A stretch of DNA of 64,000 nucleotides from Segatella copri (GCF_019249655.2 NZ_CP137557.1:1361001-1425000), one strand, 5' to 3'. Positions 15,213 to 24,833 are shown, numbered from the stretch's first letter. Made by a program: numbers and translations. Notes: a model not told the origin generated them from the letters alone.

Positions 15213-15338
15213 CAGCGGATTTGAGAAGATAAGCAGTTTCCGGCCGTCAGAAAGGTGAGGAATCATCGGGCAGGGAATGTGCATCTGGCTCATCCGTAGA
15301 TTCACTTATAACAACTTTATAAATTAAAAGATTCGATT

Positions 15339-16352
15339 ATGAAAGTAGCAATTGTTGGTGCAAGTGGCGCAGTAGGACAGGAATTTTTGCGTATCCTTGC
15401 CGAGAGAAATTTCCCTATGGATGATTTGGTGTTGTTTGGTTCTGAGCGTTCTGCCGGACGAAAATACAACTTCAAGGGAAAGGACTATGAGGTCAAACTT
15501 TTGCAGCATAACGATGACTTTAAAGATGTCGATATTGCTTTCACATCTGCTGGTGGCGGCACTTCAGAGGAGTTTGCCGAGACTATCACCAAGTATGGTG
15601 CCGTGATGATTGATAACTCTAGCGCATTCCGTATGTGCGACGACGTGCCTCTGGTTGTGCCTGAGGTAAATGCTGAGGATGCCTTGAACCGCCCTCGCAA
15701 CATCATCGCCAACCCTAACTGTACCACCATCATGATGGTAGTAGTGTTGAAGCCTATCGATGACTTAAGCCATATCAAGAAGATCCATATCTCTTCTTAT
15801 CAGAGTGCTTCGGGTGCTGGTGCTGCTGCCATGGCTGAACTTGAGCAGCAGTATAAGGATATCATCGAGACTGGTAAGACTGAGCATATCAATAAGTTCC
15901 CTCATCAGTTGGCATATAATGTCATCCCACAGATTGACAAGATGACTCCTAACGATTACACCAAGGAGGAGATGAAGATGTTTAACGAGACCCGCAAGAT
16001 TATGCACTCTGATGTTCGCACCAGTGCTACCTGCGTTCGCGTTTCTTCACTCCGTTCTCACTCAGAGAGTGTATGGTTCGAGACAGAGAAGCCATTGGCA
16101 GTAGAGGACATCCGCAAGGCTTTGGAGGCTGCTCCTGGCGTAACTGTAAAGGATGATGCCCAGAACTACGTTTATCCAATGCCATTGGAGAGCGCCGGTA
16201 AGGACGATGTATATGTAGGTCGTATCCGCAAGGATTTGGCTGATGACAATGGTAACACATTGTGGTTGACCGGCGACCAGATTCGTAAGGGTGCTGCCCT
16301 GAACGCAGTTCAGATTGCTGAGTATTTGATTAAGGTGGGCAACGTAAAGTAA
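15339..16352 (+). CDS. asd: Aspartate-semialdehyde dehydrogenase
   Basis: Converts L-aspartyl-4-phosphate to L-aspartate-4-semialdehyde with NADPH, the branch point to lysine/diaminopimelate, threonine and methionine. The 337-residue protein has the NADP-binding start [18 protein letters not shown], the active-site Cys in IIANPNCTT (about residue 129), [13 protein letters not shown], and the substrate-binding [15 protein letters not shown] with the catalytic His. Length and start agree with the family. The next gene begins 5 bp after its stop, so asd may be co-transcribed with the MoxR ATPase, a link that has no obvious metabolic meaning. Confidence 0.96.
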   Translation: MKVAIVGASGAVGQEFLRILAERNFPMDDLVLFGSERSAGRKYNFKGKDYEVKLLQHNDDFKDVDIAFTSAGGGTSEEFAETITKYGAVMIDNSSAFRMCDDVPLVVPEVNAEDALNRPRNIIANPNCTTIMMVVVLKPIDDLSHIKKIHISSYQSASGAGAAAMAELEQQYKDIIETGKTEHINKFPHQLAYNVIPQIDKMTPNDYTKEEMKMFNETRKIMHSDVRTSATCVRVSSLRSHSESVWFETEKPLAVEDIRKALEAAPGVTVKDDAQNYVYPMPLESAGKDDVYVGRIRKDLADDNGNTLWLTGDQIRKGAALNAVQIAEYLIKVGNVK

Positions 16353-16356
16353 TTAC

Positions 16357-17613
16357 ATGCTGGAAAGATTCAAACTTTTGCTCCAGGAGATGAACCGGGG
16401 CATTTATGAAAAAAATACTGAAATTTCGCTCTCGCTTCTTGCCGCTCTGGCAGGCGAGAGCGTTATTCTTTTAGGCCCTCCGGGTGTGGCGAAGAGTATG
16501 GTGGCCAGACAGTTGAAGACGGCGTTCAGGGATGCTCAGAGCTTTGAGTATCTGATGTCGCGATTCTCTACGCCCGATGAAATCTTCGGTCCGGTGAGCA
16601 TTCAGAAACTGAAGACTTCGGATACTTACGAGCGTGCGGTGGAGGGTTATCTGCCTACTGCCGATGTGGTTTTCCTGGATGAAATCTGGAAGGCGGGTCC
16701 TGCTATCCAGAACACGCTCCTCACGGTGATTAATGAGAAAATCTTCAGAAATGGCAATCGCGAAATGCATCTCCCGCTGAAACTTCTCGTGGCGGCTAGT
16801 AATGAGTTGCCGGCTAAGGGAGAGGGACTGGAGGCGCTTTGGGACCGATTCGTGATTAGAATAGAGAGCCGACCGATTAAGCTGGAGAAGAATTTCCGGG
16901 CAATGCTGCTGGAATCTCACGCAGATTTCTCTCGTTCTACAAGGGCTTTGGGTCACGCAGATTTCTCTGGTTCCACAGGGGTTTTAGGTCACGCAGATTT
17001 CGCAGATAACGCAGATTCTTCTGATTTGAAGATTACTGGAGAGGAGTATGCTGAATGGGCGGAGAAAATCTGTAAGATTGGCGTGAAGGAGGAGGTGCTT
17101 GATGCAATTTCCGCCATCCGTAAATCTCTGAGAGCCGTGAATGTGGATGAGGCTGCCGAGCGCAGAAATATCTATGTGAGCGACCGCCGATGGAAAAATA
17201 TCGTTCGCCTGCTTCGCACTTCTGCCTTCATGCAGGATAGGGAAAAGGTGGATATCTGCGACCTGCTTCCTATCTACCATTGTCTGTGGCAGGAACCGGA
17301 AGAGCGGGATGCTATCCGAAGCATCGTAATCCGGGCACTCTTTTCTCCTTTCGCAGAAAAACTCGTGGAGATGAAGAATGCGCTTGCCGAGGATATCAAG
17401 TATCATCGGGTTCGCAGAAATCCTGATGATGGCAGAGATTACGAGGGGGAAATCGAAACCCTTTCGGATGGCTTGACTTCGCTGGAAAGGCAGTTGGGCG
17501 AGAATCTCTTTGTGTTTTCGGATGATAAGGCTGAAATTTCGGCCTATCTCCGTGATTTCTATAAGGAGTTGGCGTTTACCCGACAGGATACGATGAAACT
17601 TTATGAGGTTTAA
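16357..17613 (+). CDS. MoxR-family AAA+ ATPase (RavA-like)
   Basis: 418 residues. Walker A LLGPPGVAKSMVARQL (about 37-50), Walker B VVFLDEIWKAGP, sensor LVAASNELPAKGEGLEALWDRF, and a C-terminal helical region as in RavA. MoxR ATPases act as chaperones that remodel or insert cofactors into partner proteins, together with a VWA protein, here 18215-19831. An insertion at about residues 187-225, encoding HADF three times, consists of a DNA repeat (CACGCAGATTTC) also present in other genes here. It lies between the AAA core and the C-terminal domain, where a loop would tolerate it. Confidence 0.88.
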   Translation: MLERFKLLLQEMNRGIYEKNTEISLSLLAALAGESVILLGPPGVAKSMVARQLKTAFRDAQSFEYLMSRFSTPDEIFGPVSIQKLKTSDTYERAVEGYLPTADVVFLDEIWKAGPAIQNTLLTVINEKIFRNGNREMHLPLKLLVAASNELPAKGEGLEALWDRFVIRIESRPIKLEKNFRAMLLESHADFSRSTRALGHADFSGSTGVLGHADFADNADSSDLKITGEEYAEWAEKICKIGVKEEVLDAISAIRKSLRAVNVDEAAERRNIYVSDRRWKNIVRLLRTSAFMQDREKVDICDLLPIYHCLWQEPEERDAIRSIVIRALFSPFAEKLVEMKNALAEDIKYHRVRRNPDDGRDYEGEIETLSDGLTSLERQLGENLFVFSDDKAEISAYLRDFYKELAFTRQDTMKLYEV

Positions 17614-17660
17614 TCGCCTCCTATTACTTATACATTATTATATAGAAGACTCAAAACATT

Positions 17661-18158
17661 ATGAACGAACAGAAAATATTGACTTCTGAATTGGAGACAC
17701 GTGTTCACCAAGCGGTGGAGAATTTTATGCAGGGCTATGGCTGCTGCCAGTCGGTGGTGGCTGCCTTTGCCGATTTGTATGGTCTTGATGATGAGATGGC
17801 AAAGCGCATTGGTGCCGGCTTCGGTGGTGGAGTTGGCAGAATGAGAATGATGTGTGGAGCCGTTTCGGGCATTGTGGTGCTCGTGGGCTTGGATTGCGGA
17901 CAGACCGAGGGGGATGACCGCGAGGGAAAGTCGGCCTGCTACAAGGTGGTGCAGGATTTGTTAGCCAAATCGAAGGAGCAGAATGGCAGTATCATCTGTG
18001 CCGAGATTCTGGGCTTGAAGGGCCATGAGAAGGCGCAATCCAGCTATGTGGCTTCGGCAAGAACGGCAGAATACTACAAGTCTCGTCCTTGCGCTGCCAA
18101 AGTGGAGAGTGCCGCAAGAATCTTCGCAGAATATCTGATGGAGAAAGAGAAGGCTTAG
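17661..18158 (+). CDS. C-GCAxxG-C-C family redox protein
   Basis: 165 residues with the family pattern: GYGCCQSVVAAF at about residue 26, AGFGGGVGRMRMMCGAVSGIVVLVG, and further Cys near residues 114 and 138 (SIICAEI, RPCAAK). Proteins of this family are thought to bind metal or take part in thiol redox chemistry. The gene sits between the MoxR ATPase and its VWA partner, with gaps of 47 and 56 bp, so the three are probably one transcript. It may be the substrate of the MoxR-VWA pair (inference). A paralogue is at 24834-25235. Confidence 0.88.
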   Translation: MNEQKILTSELETRVHQAVENFMQGYGCCQSVVAAFADLYGLDDEMAKRIGAGFGGGVGRMRMMCGAVSGIVVLVGLDCGQTEGDDREGKSACYKVVQDLLAKSKEQNGSIICAEILGLKGHEKAQSSYVASARTAEYYKSRPCAAKVESAARIFAEYLMEKEKA

Positions 18159-18214
18159 TCTTCCTATAATATATAAGAAGCTTTTTACCAATTTGGTAAA
18201 AAATATCGAATAAG

Positions 18215-19831
18215 ATGAAATACCAGAATAACAAGGACTTGGCGGAAGCACAGTATTACTTGAAGATGCTGGACGACTTCTGCAAGTCGGGGCAGGTGAA
18301 GATTCCTGATCCGACAGGCGCAGCCATGCCTTGGGATTTGAAGGAAGACCCGCTGAAGGATTATCTCATTCATCTCTTTACCCTGAAAGTGACGATTCCG
18401 GAAACTGGTGAAGAGGTGCAGAAATTCATGCGTCAGGTGGTGAATAGTAAGATCAAGAGCAAGGTATTCTATGATTGTGTGGGAAAGTTCATCGTGGAAT
18501 GTGTTCATCACATGCGATTCCAGCGCCAGCGTGCCTGGACCGAAAGTCATCGGGCTGATGATGTGCTCGACTGGACTCCCTTTAAGAGAATGGATGAGCA
18601 GGTGTGGCTTCCGCTCATCGACCAGTTGGAGCAGGAACACCGGGAGGATGGATTCGATAAGTCTTTCTTCCTGAAACTGATGGCTGGCGATGGAGCTTCG
18701 AAACCCGAAAACTGGGAGCGTCTGGTAAGAGACTGGAAGGTGTGCATCGACCATCAGGTGCTCAGCAAGCTGAAGGATTTTATTTCTCTCCGTCAGAATA
18801 ACTTCGAAACGGGATTGGTTCGCATGATGGACCAGATAACCCGCAACATGAAGACGAAGGGCGTTTCGGAGCAGCGAGCCGTACAGGCCTGGGAACTGAT
18901 GACGAACGGATGGACGGAAACGGAGTTTGAACGCCGCTTGAACCAGGTGAAGATTCAGGATAAATATCCGGAAATCAAGGAGATTGTGGCGAAGATGGGT
19001 CGTGTGGCAGATGCCAACGGCAAAGATAGGCTCACCATCGCTTCGGGGGTGGAGATGAAGATGGAGCATTCCGCAGGAAGCGACATCGAGGGCATTACCG
19101 TGGGCGATGATCTCAACTCACTTCTTCCGCTGGAGTTGGCGCAATACAGCGATGAGGATATGGAGGGGCTTTTTATCTATAAGTATCGAACACGCAGGCT
19201 CCAGACTTTCCGTTATAAGAGCGAAATGTCGAAGCCATCCCGCAAACTCGGCTTTACCCATGCTTCCCGAAAGGGTCCGATGATAGTCTGTCTGGACACT
19301 TCGGCGAGTATGTATGGAACGCCTGAAAGAATTTCTTCTACGCTGATTTCCCTGTTGGAAGAAACGGCAGAGGATTTGGAGCGGGATTGTTTTCTGATAG
19401 ATTTCTCCGTAAGCACCCGTGCCATCGATTTGATGGCGAAGCGGAAGGCGGAGCGGTTGAAGAGGATTGGAATCACGGTTGTGGAAGCTCATGAATCTTC
19501 TGAAATTCCCGGAACTCGGCGCCAGCCTACTACAACCCATCTGCCTTTTATAGGCGGTGGAACTTCGGCAAAGAAGATGATGAACCAGATGTTTGATTTG
19601 CTGGATAACGATGGTCTGCATTATGTGAATGCCGATGTGCTTTGGATTACGGATTTCCTGATTCCGAATCCGCCGCAGCAGATGTTGGCGAGGTTCAAGG
19701 AGTATAAGGAAACCGGCACCAGGTTTTATGGCATCCGGATTGTTCGGGATGATGACAAGGAGCCGAATGAATGGAAGGATTATTTCAACTGGATTTATAC
19801 CATAAAGTATAGACTGTTGAGGAGGTATTAG
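18215..19831 (+). CDS. VWA/CoxE-like protein (ViaA-like partner of MoxR ATPase)
   Basis: 538 residues. The N-terminal 350 are helical (ViaA/CoxE type). The C-terminal von Willebrand A domain begins MIVCLDTSASMYG, with the MIDAS motif DxSxS intact, and continues FLIDFSVST, then THLPFIGGGTSAKKMMNQMF for the Thr ligand and DVLWITDFLIPN for the Asp ligand. In E. coli ViaA stimulates RavA ATPase and the pair acts on respiratory complexes. Same strand as 16357, after the C-GCAxxG-C-C gene. It is followed by palindromic repeats rather than a clear terminator. Confidence 0.88.
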   Translation: MKYQNNKDLAEAQYYLKMLDDFCKSGQVKIPDPTGAAMPWDLKEDPLKDYLIHLFTLKVTIPETGEEVQKFMRQVVNSKIKSKVFYDCVGKFIVECVHHMRFQRQRAWTESHRADDVLDWTPFKRMDEQVWLPLIDQLEQEHREDGFDKSFFLKLMAGDGASKPENWERLVRDWKVCIDHQVLSKLKDFISLRQNNFETGLVRMMDQITRNMKTKGVSEQRAVQAWELMTNGWTETEFERRLNQVKIQDKYPEIKEIVAKMGRVADANGKDRLTIASGVEMKMEHSAGSDIEGITVGDDLNSLLPLELAQYSDEDMEGLFIYKYRTRRLQTFRYKSEMSKPSRKLGFTHASRKGPMIVCLDTSASMYGTPERISSTLISLLEETAEDLERDCFLIDFSVSTRAIDLMAKRKAERLKRIGITVVEAHESSEIPGTRRQPTTTHLPFIGGGTSAKKMMNQMFDLLDNDGLHYVNADVLWITDFLIPNPPQQMLARFKEYKETGTRFYGIRIVRDDDKEPNEWKDYFNWIYTIKYRLLRRY

Positions 19832-19844
19832 GAATATAAACAGT

Positions 19845-19976
19845 TCGCCCTGTAAAGGCAAAAACTTTGTACTTTCCAGGTACTTAAAAGCTTTTGCCCT
19901 TACAGGGCGTATTGTTTATGGTTGCTTATACCCAGGGTGTTACCCTGGGCTAGGAGCTTCTGCCCTTTCAGGGCGT
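19845..19976. repeat. REP-like palindromic repeat cluster
   Basis: Three palindromes in a row: CGCCCTGTAAAGGCAAAA pairs with TTTTGCCCTTACAGGGCG (19845-19908, one mismatch); CCCAGGGT/ACCCTGGG (19931-19949); GCCCT/AGGGC (19962-19975). The same units recur at 37538-37633. They lie between convergent genes, as REP elements commonly do. Confidence 0.7.
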
Positions 19977-20014
19977 ATTGTTTGCGTTTCGTGTTTCCTT
20001 AAGTTTCCTTTTAC

Positions 20015-21019
20015 TTATTTCACATTTTCCAAAGCTTCCTTTTTCTGCGGAATCACCACCGAAGCTCCGATGCTGACGAGCAGTACGAGGATGATGAATA
20101 CCAGCGAACTTACTGCATCAATCTCGAAGAAATCGTGGATGAGCATCTTCACACCGATGAACACCAGCAGCACGCTCACACCCACCTTCAAGTAGCGGAA
20201 CTTGTCGGCTATCGCTGCCAGCAGGAAGAAGAGGGCACGCAAGCCCAGGATGGCGAAGATGTTGGAGAAGAACACCACGAATGGGTCGAGCGAAACCGAG
20301 AATACGGCAGGGATACTGTCGAAAGCGAAAATCAGATCGCAGAACTCGATGAACACCACCGTCATTACCAGAGGTCCCAGGTGCAGGCGTCGCTGCATGA
20401 ACTTCACCACCGGATGGTCGAGGGCGTTGATCTCTTCCTTCTTGTTCCTGTTCAAGAACATCTTGGCGCCGCTGTAAACCAGGAATCCTCCGAATATGAG
20501 CAATATCCAGGCGAATCGGCTGATGAGGGCGGCACCTGCAAAGATGAAGACGAAGCGAAGCACGATGGCTCCCAGAATACCCCAGTTCAATACGTGCTGG
20601 TAATCTTTCTTATCCACTCCGAACGAACTGAAGATCATCATCATCACGAAGAGATTATCCACCGAGAGCGTTTTCTCTATCAGGTAACCCGAGATGTAAG
20701 AGATGGTCATGTAGTGGCGATATTGCTGCAGACTCCCTTCATAATCGTTCGGATCCAGTTTGAGATGAGAAGCATAGCGCGAGGCTATCAGCTTCAGGTC
20801 GTCGAAGTTCTCTATGCCGTGCACCATGTCGCCATGGAAGTAGATGAATACGGCGAAGGCGAGAGCGAGAATAATCCATACTGCCGTCCAGGAGCCAGCT
20901 TCCTTGATGGAAACCACATGCGCCTTTCGGTCGATGACCAGCATGTCTAATACGAGTATGGCGGCGATGAATATCACGAAGCCCACCAAAAACATCGATT
21001 CAGTAAAAACATGTTCCAT
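20015..21019 (-). CDS. TerC-family membrane protein
   Basis: 334 residues with about nine membrane segments. Family motifs: EAGSWTAVWIILALAFAV, SGYLIEKTLSVDNLFVMMMIFSSFGV, EFCDLIFAFDSIPAVFSVSLDPFVVFFSNIFAILGLRALFF, where the acidic residues within helices are typical of TerC/Alx. Such proteins export or handle manganese and other metals, in some cases during protein secretion; tellurite resistance gave the name. Monocistronic. The upstream region holds a possible -7 box CAAAATTA (21105-21112 read on minus). Confidence 0.9.
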   Translation of the reverse strand: MEHVFTESMFLVGFVIFIAAILVLDMLVIDRKAHVVSIKEAGSWTAVWIILALAFAVFIYFHGDMVHGIENFDDLKLIASRYASHLKLDPNDYEGSLQQYRHYMTISYISGYLIEKTLSVDNLFVMMMIFSSFGVDKKDYQHVLNWGILGAIVLRFVFIFAGAALISRFAWILLIFGGFLVYSGAKMFLNRNKKEEINALDHPVVKFMQRRLHLGPLVMTVVFIEFCDLIFAFDSIPAVFSVSLDPFVVFFSNIFAILGLRALFFLLAAIADKFRYLKVGVSVLLVFIGVKMLIHDFFEIDAVSSLVFIILVLLVSIGASVVIPQKKEALENVK

Positions 21020-21356
21020 TTTTCTTTTTCCTTGTCTATTTTATATAATACCTAATTTTATAATCTAATCTTAATATTCATTTCATCCGTTGGAAACGTG
21101 GACGCAAAATTAGGAAAAATATCTGAAATAGCGAAAGTTATGAGGTAAAACTTAATTGAATTTAACGTGAAAGACTGAAATGTAATAGCTTTGTAATACC
21201 TATCATATCGAATGTAGCCCTTGAATTCTCGAAAAGTACACCTGATTTCCCGAAAAATACCCTTCGCTCTCGTCGTTTTTCTGAAATTTTGCATTATCGT
21301 TTTTAAATAATCATAGTCATATTTGATTCTGTGATTATGAGTAAAACTGACAATCT

Positions 21357-21494
21357 CGCCAACTGCCACAACGAAATTCCGCCAACTGCCACAATGAAAA
21401 TGCGCCAACTGCCACAACAAAAATGCGCCAACTGCCACAATAAAAATGCGCCAACTGTCACAACGAAAATGCGCCAACTGCCACAATAGAATAG
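21357..21494. repeat. Six 23-bp tandem repeats upstream of a DUF4143 ATPase
   Basis: Copies start at 21357, 21380, 21403, 21426, 21449 and 21472, each CGCCAACTGCCACAAYRAAAATG or a close variant, with no spacers. The 23-bp period is not a multiple of three, so coding is unlikely; an accidental minus-strand reading runs through it. The rest of 21020-21579 is AT-rich and shows no gene. Confidence 0.8.
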
Positions 21495-21579
21495 GAAAAT
21501 AACAAGGTTTAACTATTTTATTTGCTTGATATTCAATAAAATATATTATTTTTGCATCAGAAATTAAAAATAAGATTTT

Positions 21580-22869
21580 ATGAAAGAATATAAAGCAAGA
21601 ATTGCAGATAAATTATTGGCAGAAAAACTGGATGCGATGGGGGCTGTTTTGATAGAAGGTCCTAAGTATTGCGGTAAGACTACTCTAGCCAGCCAACAGG
21701 CTAAAAGTATTCTGTCTATGTCTGATCCGGATACCATGGAGCAGAACATAGCTATGGCCAATACCAATATCAAACTGTTGCTTCGGGGTGAAACACCACG
21801 ATTGATAGATGAATGGCAAATAGCACCAAAGTTCTGGGATGCCGTGAGAAATGAAGTGGATAAGCGTGATGATGATGGGCAGTTCATACTAACCGGGTCT
21901 GCTGTGCCACCTAGTTATGATGAAATCTTTCATACGGGAACGGGGCGTTTTGCCTGGCTCAAACTCCGAACAATGAGTTTGTGGGAATCAGGAGATTCTA
22001 CAGGAGAGGTGAGCCTTGCCAAATTGTTTGCAGCCGACAGGACGGATTACTTCGTAGAAGGAATCAACCCAATCGACTTGGAGCATCTGGCATATTTGAC
22101 TTGTCGGGGTGGCTGGCCGAAAGCCTTGGATAAGAAAAGCAAACAAGCAGCTTTACAGCAGGCCATTGAGTATTTTGAGGCAGTAACCAGATTCGATGTA
22201 TCCCGTGTAGATGGAGTCAACCGTGATAGTGAATTGGCACGGAGGATTATGCGTTCGTATGCGAGAAATCAGGGAAGTCAGGCTACGGCAGGTACCATTT
22301 TGGCAGATATTGCCAACAATGAAAGTACTGAGGTTAGTGAGAATACCATCTATTCCTACATCAAGGCTTTGAAGAAGATATTTGTGATAGAGGATTCTAC
22401 AGCCTGGAACCCGAATATGAGAAGCAAGTCGGCGATACGTACTTCTGATACCAGATATTTTACCGACCCTTCGATAGCAACGGCAGCTTTGGGAATGGGA
22501 CCGGATGATTTGATCAATGATTTGAGTACGTTTGGCTTATTCTTTGAAACCTTGTGTGTGCGTGATTTGAGAGTCTATGCCGATGCATTAGGCGGCTCCG
22601 TTTATCATTTTCGTGATAGAAAAGGTCTGGAGTGTGATGCTGTGGTTCATCTTCGTAATGGTAAGTATGGATTGATTGAGGTGAAGCTGGGTGGCGACAA
22701 ACTCATAGAGGAGGGCGCAGGAAACCTGGTGACATTGGAAAGCAAAATCGATACCGATAAGATGAAGGCTCCATCTTTCAAAATGGTGCTGACTGGTGTC
22801 GGTAAATATGCCTACCAGCGTCCGCAGGACGGCGTATATGTTGTGCCGGTAGGGTGCTTGAGAGATTAG
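21580..22869 (+). CDS. ATP-binding protein, AAA_14 + DUF4143
   Basis: 429 residues. An AAA_14 domain opens with Walker A IEGPKYCGKTTLA, then LIDEWQIAPKFWDAVRNEVD and FILTGSAVPP as Walker B/sensor. The C-terminal half is DUF4143 with the nuclease-like signature HFRDRKGLECDAVVHLRNGKYGLIEVKLGG, a PD-(D/E)xK-like D...ExK arrangement. The family is very common in Bacteroidota, usually as a lone gene, and its role is unknown. A -7-like TATTTTTG lies about 30 bp upstream. The bidirectional terminator at 22966 closes it. Confidence 0.9.
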   Translation: MKEYKARIADKLLAEKLDAMGAVLIEGPKYCGKTTLASQQAKSILSMSDPDTMEQNIAMANTNIKLLLRGETPRLIDEWQIAPKFWDAVRNEVDKRDDDGQFILTGSAVPPSYDEIFHTGTGRFAWLKLRTMSLWESGDSTGEVSLAKLFAADRTDYFVEGINPIDLEHLAYLTCRGGWPKALDKKSKQAALQQAIEYFEAVTRFDVSRVDGVNRDSELARRIMRSYARNQGSQATAGTILADIANNESTEVSENTIYSYIKALKKIFVIEDSTAWNPNMRSKSAIRTSDTRYFTDPSIATAALGMGPDDLINDLSTFGLFFETLCVRDLRVYADALGGSVYHFRDRKGLECDAVVHLRNGKYGLIEVKLGGDKLIEEGAGNLVTLESKIDTDKMKAPSFKMVLTGVGKYAYQRPQDGVYVVPVGCLRD

Positions 22870-22965
22870 GAATCTATTTCTTGTTTTTTTTTCTCATTAA
22901 TGCCACGTTATGATGATAACTATAGATGATAGTCATTAGATACGGATATACGGATAAAAGAAAAA

Positions 22966-22999
22966 GGGTTGTAATCTTCGGAAAGAAGGATTGCAACCC
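22966..22999. terminator. Bidirectional terminator between DUF4143 gene and oxyR-like gene
   Basis: GGGTTGTAATC (22966-22976) pairs with GATTGCAACCC (22989-22999) with one mismatch. T-rich sequence follows on the plus strand (TTTATTTCCTT), and on the minus strand TTTTTCTTTTATCC follows, so it can stop both convergent transcripts. Confidence 0.8.
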
Positions 23000-23073
23000 T
23001 TTATTTCCTTATCGCCTTGTGGCGCAGTTAAAGCCTTGGTGCAAAAGGCATCAGGGCTTTTTGAAGTCAAGTC

Positions 23074-24000
23074 CTACAACTTGATGCCGTATTTCCTGAT
23101 ACCTTCTCCCATCATCTCTTCCGGAATAAACATTTTGAGGGTATCGGCAAGGGTATTCAGCATACGCTCACGGATATAATCCTCTCTGATGTAGATTGAT
23201 ATGCGCCTCTGCGACAGGTAATCTCCCTCTATCTTTCTCACATTTCTGCGCTGCTCCTCACTCAGAAAAGGCAGGTGCATCTCTGGGATGATTGTGAAGC
23301 CGCCATTCTCATCCACTATCCTTATCAGGGTCTCGATGCTGCCCGCTTCATAGATATGATGACCCTTGCTGCGGGCCTTGCAGAATGAAAAGGCACTGTT
23401 GCGCAGACATTGTGCCTCCTTCATAATCCACATATTCTCATACTCCAGATTCTCAGGCTTGAAAACTGGGAGCTTGCGCCAGCAGCTCTCGGCAAGATAC
23501 ACATAGAACTTTTCTGTGTAGAGCGGAATCTCCAATATGCCTTTACGGCTATTGTCGGAGATGGCTATGCCGGCATCCGTCTCGCCACGAAGCAGGGAAT
23601 CGAGCATGAAATCAGCCTTCAGTTCAAGGATGTTGAGATCTACCGATGGATAGTTTTCCCGATAGTATTTGATGAACTTGGGCAGGATATAAGGTGCAAT
23701 GGTAGGTCCCACGGCGAGCGACAACTTTCCACCTATCTCTCCCTTTTCTTCCATCACGATTTCTGAGATGCGGTCTATTTCCTGCAATGCCGTTTCAGCC
23801 TGACGGATAATCTTCTTGCCTGATGCTGTGGGAGATACAGTCTTGTTGCTTCGTTCGAAGATACGGGTGTCCAGTTCTTCCTCCAGTTTCACAAGCATGG
23901 CACTGAGTGTAGGCTGCGAAATCTGACAAGCCTCTGCCGCTCTCGCAAAATTGCGAAAGCGGTTGAGTGCCACAATGTATTTCAGTTGCTGTAAATTCAT
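23074..24000 (-). CDS. oxyR: LysR-type hydrogen peroxide sensor regulator (OxyR)
   Basis: 308 residues. N-terminal HTH: MNLQQLKYIVALNRFRNFARAAEACQISQPTLS. The substrate-binding domain carries Cys198 and Cys207 in QCLRNSAFSFC, at the same spacing and nearly the same positions as the redox pair Cys199/Cys208 of E. coli OxyR, which form a disulfide with peroxide. It starts 38 bp after the 4Fe-4S gene and is probably the last gene of a four-gene operon from the promoter at 25264-25295, so it may be controlled by its own targets. Confidence 0.92.
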   Translation of the reverse strand: MNLQQLKYIVALNRFRNFARAAEACQISQPTLSAMLVKLEEELDTRIFERSNKTVSPTASGKKIIRQAETALQEIDRISEIVMEEKGEIGGKLSLAVGPTIAPYILPKFIKYYRENYPSVDLNILELKADFMLDSLLRGETDAGIAISDNSRKGILEIPLYTEKFYVYLAESCWRKLPVFKPENLEYENMWIMKEAQCLRNSAFSFCKARSKGHHIYEAGSIETLIRIVDENGGFTIIPEMHLPFLSEEQRRNVRKIEGDYLSQRRISIYIREDYIRERMLNTLADTLKMFIPEEMMGEGIRKYGIKL

Positions 24001-24038
24001 ATCGTTATTCTATTTATATCATCAGCCAAGTACAGGGC

Positions 24039-24617
24039 TTATCTTGCCTTGAGCTTGCAGATGAGTTGAGTCATGTTGCCCATCGGACAGAAAACACACC
24101 AGGTTCTAGGACGATAGAAGATGGTGAGTAGCACACCCACTATCAGCGAGGTGAGCATGATGCCATAGAGACCGAAGGCAAACTGTGCCTTCCAGGGTTC
24201 AATCTCTACTGGATATGCCCAGTGCCAGGGAACATCAAAGGTCCAGAGCAGGTGAATGGTCTGATGGAGATTCTCCGCACCCTTTGCCACCATCACAGTG
24301 AGGATAATCATCTGGATGAAGAAGAACATGAAGAACAGCAGGAATCCATGACGAAACCATTTTGATGAGAGCCATCTTGGTGCCACCTTCTTGCGCGACC
24401 ATCCCAGGGTGTTGCCTATTTGCAGGAAAAGCTGACCTCGCCCACAATAGTTGTTGCAATATCCCTTGCCGCCTCCGAAAACAGCCATGAGCAGCGGAAT
24501 CATAAAACAGATGACTCCCAGCCACGCAAACACGATATTGAAGAACCCAAGGGTGAAATAGGTAGCGGATACCAGCCACATATAATCACTCCATTTCTTG
24601 CTTTTTTGTCTTGCCAT
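24039..24617 (-). CDS. 4Fe-4S-binding membrane protein (NapH/CcoG-like)
   Basis: 192 residues with about four membrane segments. Cys clusters occur at GGKGYCNNYCGRGQLF and near the C-terminus RTWCVFCPMGNMTQLIC, resembling the CxxxCP/CxxxC pattern of NapH and related electron-transfer proteins but with fewer Cys. It probably passes electrons across the inner membrane. Gaps are 18 bp to the ferredoxin gene and 38 bp to oxyR on the same strand, so it is part of the redox operon. Confidence 0.85.
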   Translation of the reverse strand: MARQKSKKWSDYMWLVSATYFTLGFFNIVFAWLGVICFMIPLLMAVFGGGKGYCNNYCGRGQLFLQIGNTLGWSRKKVAPRWLSSKWFRHGFLLFFMFFFIQMIILTVMVAKGAENLHQTIHLLWTFDVPWHWAYPVEIEPWKAQFAFGLYGIMLTSLIVGVLLTIFYRPRTWCVFCPMGNMTQLICKLKAR

Positions 24618-24635
24618 AAAAATGCTTTTAATCTG

Positions 24636-24827
24636 TTATCTCAATATCTTGTGCATGACTCCTGCCGGACAGTTCTTTTCACAGATGCTGCAGCCTATGC
24701 ACAAATCCTCATTTACTACAGCATAACATCCCCGGAAGATGCTTACGGCTTCTCTGGGACATACCTTTACGCAAACACCACATGCCACGCAGCGGTCTTG
24801 CTCGCTTTGCGCCTTGTATTTTGCCAT
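24636..24827 (-). CDS. 2x[4Fe-4S] ferredoxin-type protein
   Basis: 63 residues with two Fer4 motifs, CVACGVCVKVCP and CIGCSICEKNCP, each CxxCxxCxxxCP, enough for two [4Fe-4S] clusters. A soluble electron carrier, likely partner of the membrane protein 24039. Gaps are 6 bp to the upstream gene and 18 bp to the downstream gene. Confidence 0.92.
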   Translation of the reverse strand: MAKYKAQSEQDRCVACGVCVKVCPREAVSIFRGCYAVVNEDLCIGCSICEKNCPAGVMHKILR

Positions 24828-24833
24828 CTGCTT

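Larger units (their letters stand above)
14841..15338. other. Intergenic region between divergent nhaC and asd
   Basis: No gene is visible. It contains one promoter for each flanking gene, listed separately, and about 125 nt of asd leader (15213-15338) with some self-complementarity but no riboswitch that I recognise. Confidence 0.6.

Noticed and set aside
15213..15338. Riboswitch in the asd leader
   Set aside because: The leader is long enough, but I could not match conserved lysine or SAM riboswitch core motifs; only weak self-pairing is visible.
21058..21486. 142-codon minus-strand ORF over the 23-bp repeats
   Set aside because: Its protein is the translation of tandem DNA repeats with a non-multiple-of-three period, without natural composition.
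21357..21494. CRISPR array
   Set aside because: The 23-bp units follow each other directly with no spacers, and no cas gene is near.
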